From the NCBI GenBank assembly GCA_017893485.1, contig CM030366.1:104939796-105003795 (forward strand): a stretch of 64,000 nt of DNA, in the 5' to 3' direction. The DNA comes from Hemerocallis citrina (lineage: Eukaryota; Streptophyta; Magnoliopsida; Asparagales; Asphodelaceae). Position numbers and translations under genes: made by a program. The stretch's first letter is position 1. Every line of letters begins with the position of its first letter. This document shows positions 59,039 through 64,000 of the stretch, in pieces. Under the pieces are notes generated by a model that worked only from the letters and a program-made list of their open reading frames with translations, was not told the origin of the DNA and did no database searches.

Positions 59039-59508
59039 ACAAAGAAAGCTATCAAGTGGTTCTCATTCAATCTCCCAAAAAATTAAAGGTTCAGATCTAA
59101 CCTCACAAAACATATTTTTCCCTCCAAAAGTTTCCCCCCCAAACTCAAATTCAAATCCCCACAAAAAACAACTCCTATATTTATTATTATTATTATTCTT
59201 TCTCTCTCTCTCTCCCACCCTCTTCTATTCAAAAAAAATTAAGAAAATAAAAATTTTAAAATTTTTTAAAAAATTAAAAAAAAATTAAAAATTAAAAAAA
59301 ATTAAAAAAATTTGAAAACTTTAAAAGTAATTCAAAAAAATTCAAAAAAAATCATATAATATGTTTTTTGCTGGACCCCAAAAGTTTCTCATATAATATG
59401 TTTGCTACTTCAATTAATTTGCTGGGCCTCTAAAACTATTTTATATGGTCAAACAAGGTGCACCATTTCGAAGACGTGTCGTAGGCACGTGTCAACGGGC
59501 AAACCTAG
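59036..59508 (+). mobile_element. Helitron-like 3' end in a TA microsatellite
   Basis: The segment ends CAACGGGCAAACCTAG followed by T and more TA repeats; 18 bases before the end ACGTG and CACGT can form a hairpin around TCGTAGG. CTAG plus T after such a hairpin is the Helitron 3' signature. The 5' end (expected to start TC after A) was not fixed and may lie within the AT tract. Non-autonomous if real. Confidence 0.5.
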
Positions 59509-59820
59509 TATATATATATATATTGTTAGGTGAGTAGCCACCAAATCTAAGATCAGTTAATAGCAAAATACGATGAAGTTATATGAAATACTTACTCATG
59601 AAAAAAAATTGCACATAAAGAAGAAAACAGCAGGGTAGTTGAGACTAAGTAGTAAATACACAAGTAGGATAGATATAGAAATCAGTATAAACAATATAAT
59701 GCTAGGTTGCAAAATATTATGAAATAGTATAAGCTAGTACAAAAATAGAATAGGGGTAAGTAAATATTATAGAAAACAAATTATAGGCTATTTAAGTAGA
59801 CAATCTCCTTCTGATGTAGG

Positions 59821-60008
59821 TTCGCCTCATTGGTGTCCAATTGCAGGCTTGCCCTCTACGATCTCAAGTTGCAGAATTGTCCTCTATGACATCCGATTGC
59901 AGTTTGCCTGGACATTCGGTTGCAGACTTTGCCTCCCCGACGTCCAGTTGCAGTTTGCCTCCATTGAAGTCTAGTTGCAGATTTGCCCTCTCGACATCAG
60001 GCTGCACC
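59821..60008. repeat. Short tandem repeat, about 27-bp unit, GTTGCAG core
   Basis: About seven imperfect units centred on (A/G)TTGCAGNNTTGCC. On the minus strand part of it reads as a repeated KLQLDVGEA-like peptide before stops, but no longer frame supports coding. Confidence 0.75.
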
Positions 60009-61170
60009 AAAATGGGAGATGGAAAGATGTAATCTTCCATGTACTCATGGATATTGGGATATTTAATAAAATATAGTATTATATTTGAAATCAGTGATAT
60101 AAAAGTGGATGGAAAAGTTGTAAATGGAGTAGGAAATTACGACGATAAAATATCAAAATAGATAGACTTTAAATATAGGATGTAGAAATAAAAATGATTT
60201 ATAATATTAAGACGAAAGTAGTGTAAAGCAAATGCACAAGATGAAAACACAAACAATAATTTTGTAGTGTATGTACTATATTGAAGAAGCGTAAAACTAC
60301 AAATTTAAAGAGTAGTGATTAATAATAAAAGTGAATATAACAAAAAAATTAGTAGATAATATGCAATAACGATAGTATCGAATATAGGCAATAAAACAAA
60401 ATGGTATATCATATTTACATGGGTGGCAAATTTCAATCTTATTAAGAAATATATTGAAATATATAATACAATATAAGATAATGAAAAAAAATATATATAG
60501 TATCATATAAAATCAAATCATATAAAATGAATTCACATAAGAAAATTTCATAAGCAAGATTCAAAGTATAATAGAAATAATCAATGAAGAAAATAATAGT
60601 TGCAATAATATGAAAAGTAATAACAAATGCAAACGGATAAATATAACGTGACATAAAAATACAATGGAAAAATCTTTAAGATTGAAAGGCAGATAAAACA
60701 AATTCAAAAAGATCAAGACTAAGGAAAGATAGTCAAAATAATACATATCCAATTGATTTAATAATATAAGAAAATATTTATTTGAAAAATATTGAATGTT
60801 GAAAAATACTATGATAAAATCCACGAAACAAATATAATTTGAAAGGGAAGTGTGTCTACGTGTAATGTATCATGAATGTAGGGTCAACCAACCATGCTTC
60901 CACTACGCCACTCTGATACCCAGGAAAAATGTACTCGTATACAATCTCACATCAATGTATACGAGAAGAACATCATGAATGAGGGTGAATGCAAGTAGTT
61001 ATTGAACCTTCATTCACGACTCTAGCCATCCAATAGGAAGAGAAAACATCAATGTATAGAGCAACACAAATATAAATCACTTAAATTTAAATCTCTATAA
61101 GCTGAACTCACACTTCTAATGTCCACTCTAGGGTGTCGTTCCTTATAAATTTGTACTACTTATAAAGTGT

Positions 61171-61183
61171 GGCTCTGATACCA
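61171..61183 (-). other. Primer-binding site of the LARD-like element
   Basis: Minus strand TGGTATCAGAGCC, complementary to initiator tRNA-Met, two bases inside the 5' LTR end. Confidence 0.93.
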
Positions 61184-61633
61184 TCTCTAACGCCCCAAAT
61201 TGCAATAAGACCGAATTCGAGATTCCACAGGATCTTTACACTTCACTTCGTACAATTTTACAAGAAAATTTGAAACTTTTCATAATACATCAGAGTTGTT
61301 TACATTTATTACACAGAGGAAGACAAAAATAAATTACAACAAAATACAATTACAACATCTTTAACTTTCAATTAAATCGACAGCAGCATTTCCACTTTGA
61401 AATCCAGTACCTGCATGTAAAACTGTGGGCACGTCAGTTAATTACAACCGAAGAAATGTTATATACGGCTATTCACTCTATGCCGAAGACAGTATAACGA
61501 TCTCCATACTTTAACAAATCACAAAACTTGAATGAGATAAAGTGTTAAATTGTGACTACGCTAAACATGTAAGTGTATGTCATGCCTTAATGCCTAATGT
61601 AGATATTTTATACAAAGATGACATTAATGCATA

Positions 61634-61727
61634 CTTGTTTGGATTCTATGCATCCCATACTACGTAGGTCCGAGGGCAAGCACCTATGTACTCCACAATA
61701 AAGGGTTTGATCCCTCGCCATGAAAAC
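61634..61727 (-). repeat. Conserved ~95-bp LTR block, copy 8 of 8
   Basis: Contains GGATTCTATGCATCCCATAC, CGAGGGCAAGCACC and TTTGATCCCTCGCCATG. Confidence 0.9.
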
Positions 61728-62754
61728 TACCCAGTAATAAGACAGAGTTAAGACGTTCCACGAGTACGGATCCCAGTCCTGGAGAACCGCAGCAACAAAT
61801 CCCCCGCCCGACTGTTATACAGACTCCTCATCGTGCGAACCTCCCGCAAGTGCCCCTCTAGCCCCGATATACGTATATACATGGAGTACGACAAACTATT
61901 TGCCCGACGACGCATAGTCCCGGATTTAAAATAAAAGCTCGTCTCCCACAAGGCAACCACAGTCCCGGAGTACACCGCCCGACTGAGTTTATAGTCCCGA
62001 TGAACCGCTGCAACAAGCCCACCGCCTGACTATATAGAGTGCCCCACTTATGTTTGCCTATGTCTTACTACATCTTCACTTATGTGCCTAGTTTTTAAAT
62101 TCAAGACATGAATAAATTATCAAACCTAGAGTTAGTATTACCCCCTACCGGACATAATCACAATTACCGAGATAGCTTCATGGCCATATCTCAAAATAAC
62201 TCAATTCTTTTATCTCAAAAATGCCGGTACCCGAGGTCTCACTAAACTCTAAATCACAACCTTTTCATGTACAAGAAACCATGGGTATTCATACCCTTCA
62301 TCATATCATGTCTTAAACTCAAATTATTCTCATCTTTAACTTATTCACAAATGTGATCAAAGTCACACCATTCATGATTCATTTATCCATTCTAAATTCA
62401 TTCCAAACAATAATTCTTCTCATGAATTCATCTAATTTAAAACTCCTTATAATTTTTAAACACATATAGTAATCAAGTATTCAACATAAATGCATAATCC
62501 CATCAAGACAATTAATTCTCATATCAACATTTTATTTTTCTTCTAAGGATATAAATCATGCACTTAAATAATTTATTTTGAAGACAATATCTCATTCTAT
62601 CTTAATGTCTCTTTTCACTTCTCAAAAATATACAAAAAATTTCTAAAACTATTTTTAATAAATTCCACATCAATTTATAAGTATATTAGAATTTTCTCCA
62701 ATTTTTGTTGCTTTAAAAACTTATTAAAATCCTTTAAAACCCAAAATAAATAAA

Positions 62755-62990
62755 AGGTCAGCATCGGGTTTCGAACCCGTGACCAAACAGACAGCGCCCA
62801 AAGCACACACCGAACGCCAAAGAGTCCAAGTGGACTTGGTGTCTAGTCCCACACCGAAACCACTTTATACACTCTCAGGCTCTGAGTTAATTAAAACAAA
62901 ACAGGAAAAAATATTTGGGCTTCACAGGATTCGAACCCAGGCCGAATAGGAAGACAGCGCAACGCCAGACCACAGGGCCAGACGTTGTAA
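62755..62990 (-). other. Pair of tRNA-like modules in the LARD 5' LTR
   Basis: Same two modules as at 55975-56210, with both B boxes unchanged (GGTTCGAAACC and GGTTCGAATCC). Confidence 0.65.
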
Positions 62991-63806
62991 GTCTTCTCTT
63001 CGACTTTTGTTCAACTCTCTGTGTTATCCCATTATTTCAAAAAACTCGATTACCCATTGATCTAATCTCTTTTTTTTTGACTGAAACTGGTTCATATAAA
63101 CTGAGTTTACTCTCTAACAGTACCTCATAGATTTCTAATTCATATTTTAGAAGATAAAACTGACTTTCAAATTGTTTCTTCTTATTAATAACATGAATTT
63201 GTATTTGTTCAATTTAATCAAAAGTAGCACATTATATATTTTAAAAACAATCAAATGAGTTCATTGGCATCAAATTTACTTTACAAAAATTTATTTGCTT
63301 ATCAAAAGAAGAATTCCCAACAATTTCATACAATAATTTTTTTCTTCATTCAAGTATACTAGTGCCTAGCAAAATAACCAATTAATTCTTTTTCTCATTA
63401 ACCACTAACATGATGTAATTTAATTTACTAATCATACATGATTTACTATCATTCTTACTTCATACAATAGTATAGATCACATCAAAATTCCCATACTACT
63501 CATTTATTATTACTTAGCATGCATTGTTCTATAATTAGAAAGTATAGAAACACCCACATCACATCAAATTGATCTATATCAATATTATCATATTCTAGCA
63601 TAATCAACTCATGAATTAGAAAATATAGAGACCACCAACCTCTTATGAAAATTGAACAAGGGATGGAAGCACAACTCCTAGCTCCTTGCAATTCCTTCTT
63701 CTCCTAGCAAGAACTCCTCCAAGCACAAAAACTCTCTTACTCTCTTTCTTTTTCTTTCTCTCATTTAGTTTGCTTTTTGGTGTGTGAAATGAGAAGAGAA
63801 GGGGTG

Positions 63807-63814
63807 TATTTATA
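63807..63814 (-). promoter_or_regulatory. TATA box of the LARD 5' LTR
   Basis: TATAAATA followed by CACCCC on the minus strand, in the LTR copy that would drive the element. Confidence 0.65.
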
Positions 63815-64000
63815 GGATGAGGTGAAGGTCTAAAATGCAAAATTCTCCACCTAATAACTCTCTCCTTAATTACCCACTCAACCTTTCACATTTCTAACTC
63901 CTTTCTCACCTCTTCAAAACCATGAATCCCAAAAATCCCACCTCTCTCTCTCCCCACTACTTAAAACCGAACCTCCCCTACCGGCCCACTCTCTTCTCAC

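Larger units (their letters stand above)
58109..61170 (-). other. Non-coding interior of the LARD-like element
   Basis: Very AT-rich and without any frame bearing retroelement motifs on either strand. It holds an AT microsatellite, a Helitron-like segment (to 59508) and a short tandem repeat (59821-60008). 60060-60840 is AT-rich with nothing recognisable. The leader near 60880-61170 (CACTCTAGGGTGTCGTTCC and neighbours) precedes the primer site. Confidence 0.8.
46569..64000 (+). mobile_element. Tat-type Ty3/Gypsy element, degenerate, extends past the right edge
   Basis: Parts in plus order: 5' LTR 46569-47271, primer site, gag, protease, RT, then RNase H cut by a solo LTR (50731-54090) and by a LARD-like element (54419 to the edge). 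Gag and RT blocks are those of the Tat lineage. Integrase, 3' LTR and the right end are not in the window. Many stops and a broken RT active site make it an old copy. Confidence 0.85.
54419..64000 (-). mobile_element. LARD-like non-autonomous LTR retrotransposon, runs past the right edge
   Basis: Minus-strand element: 3' LTR 54419-58090, polypurine tract 58091-58108, non-coding interior to 61170, primer site for initiator tRNA-Met 61171-61183, 5' LTR from 61186 past the edge. The interior is about 3.1 kb and encodes no gag or pol, so it must borrow proteins. The polypurine tract and upstream GGGGACGGAAC match Del/Tekay 3' ends, suggesting a Tekay-type helper. The two LTRs are about 95 percent alike by eye. 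It sits in the Tat-type RNase H region. Confidence 0.88.
61186..64000 (-). mobile_element. 5' LTR of the LARD-like element, cut by the window edge
   Basis: Matches 54419 onward; its terminal TG is changed to TC on the plus strand. Differences from the 3' LTR are scattered substitutions and a roughly 15-bp insertion near 61332-61346. Contains the conserved block (61634-61727), repeat slot, tRNA-like modules (62755-62990) and TATAAATA on the minus strand at 63807-63814. About 0.85 kb should lie beyond the edge. Confidence 0.93.

Overview
This is plant nuclear DNA: AT-rich, with no host gene I can support, and built almost entirely from nested retrotransposons. The evidence is long-terminal-repeat (LTR) elements with an initiator-methionine tRNA primer site, chromodomain-bearing and Tat-type Ty3/Gypsy polyproteins, L1-type LINE remains, a foldback MITE inside a TA microsatellite and a Helitron-like end. 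I cannot name the species; a dicot is likely but unproven. Nearly every coding stretch is broken by stops or frameshifts, so coding entries are given as pseudogenes.

Layout. 1-846: left-truncated, broken minus-strand frame that resembles a pararetrovirus capsid/gag region. 847-3677: AT-rich with a tRNA-Ile-like relic. 3678-19934: a minus-strand Del/Tekay-type chromovirus (3' LTR, chromodomain/integrase, RNase H, RT, protease, a candidate spliced intron, gag, leader, primer site, 5' LTR). A solo LTR (12789-17234, 5-bp duplication GGCAC) sits inside its gag. 19935-26460: a minus-strand L1-type LINE split by another solo LTR (20307-24270, duplication GGGGT). 26461-27804: broken Tat-like gag/protease. 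27805-30696: an LTR without matching flanks. 30697-41689: a minus-strand Reina-type chromovirus cut by an LTR at 31110-37405 (which itself contains the LTR 31720-34740, duplication CAGAC) and by an LTR at 37522-40466. 41864-43020: zinc-knuckle ORF1-like frame, followed by a solo LTR 43269-46376 (duplication CCCTC). 46569 to beyond the right edge: a plus-strand Tat-type Gypsy element (LTR, primer site, gag, protease, RT) cut by an LTR at 50731-54090 and by a LARD-like non-coding element from 54419 past the edge (3' LTR, 3.1-kb non-coding interior, primer site, start of 5' LTR).

Two LTR superfamilies account for most of the DNA. Family A (start TGTAACCCCTGTTTT, end GGGGCRTGACA) occurs at 5.1-8.2, 12.8-17.2, 17.6-18.5, 20.3-24.3 and 27.8-30.7 kb. 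The second group (ends of the TGTARCRCCCC / GGGGYGTTACA type) occurs at 3.7-5.1, 31.1-37.4, 31.7-34.7, 37.5-40.5, 43.3-46.4, 50.7-54.1, 54.4-58.1 and 61.2-64 kb. These otherwise diverged LTRs look modular. They share a conserved block of about 95 bp (eight copies), next to it a slot filled by a different minisatellite in each family, and at roughly the same depth one of two alternative cassettes: a pair of tRNA-like modules with pol III B boxes, or a cluster of the palindrome CAGTCGACTG. I regard this modular architecture, the candidate gag-pol intron at 11590-11735 and the LARD-like element as the observations most worth following up. All similarity statements come from reading by eye; no alignment or database search was run.
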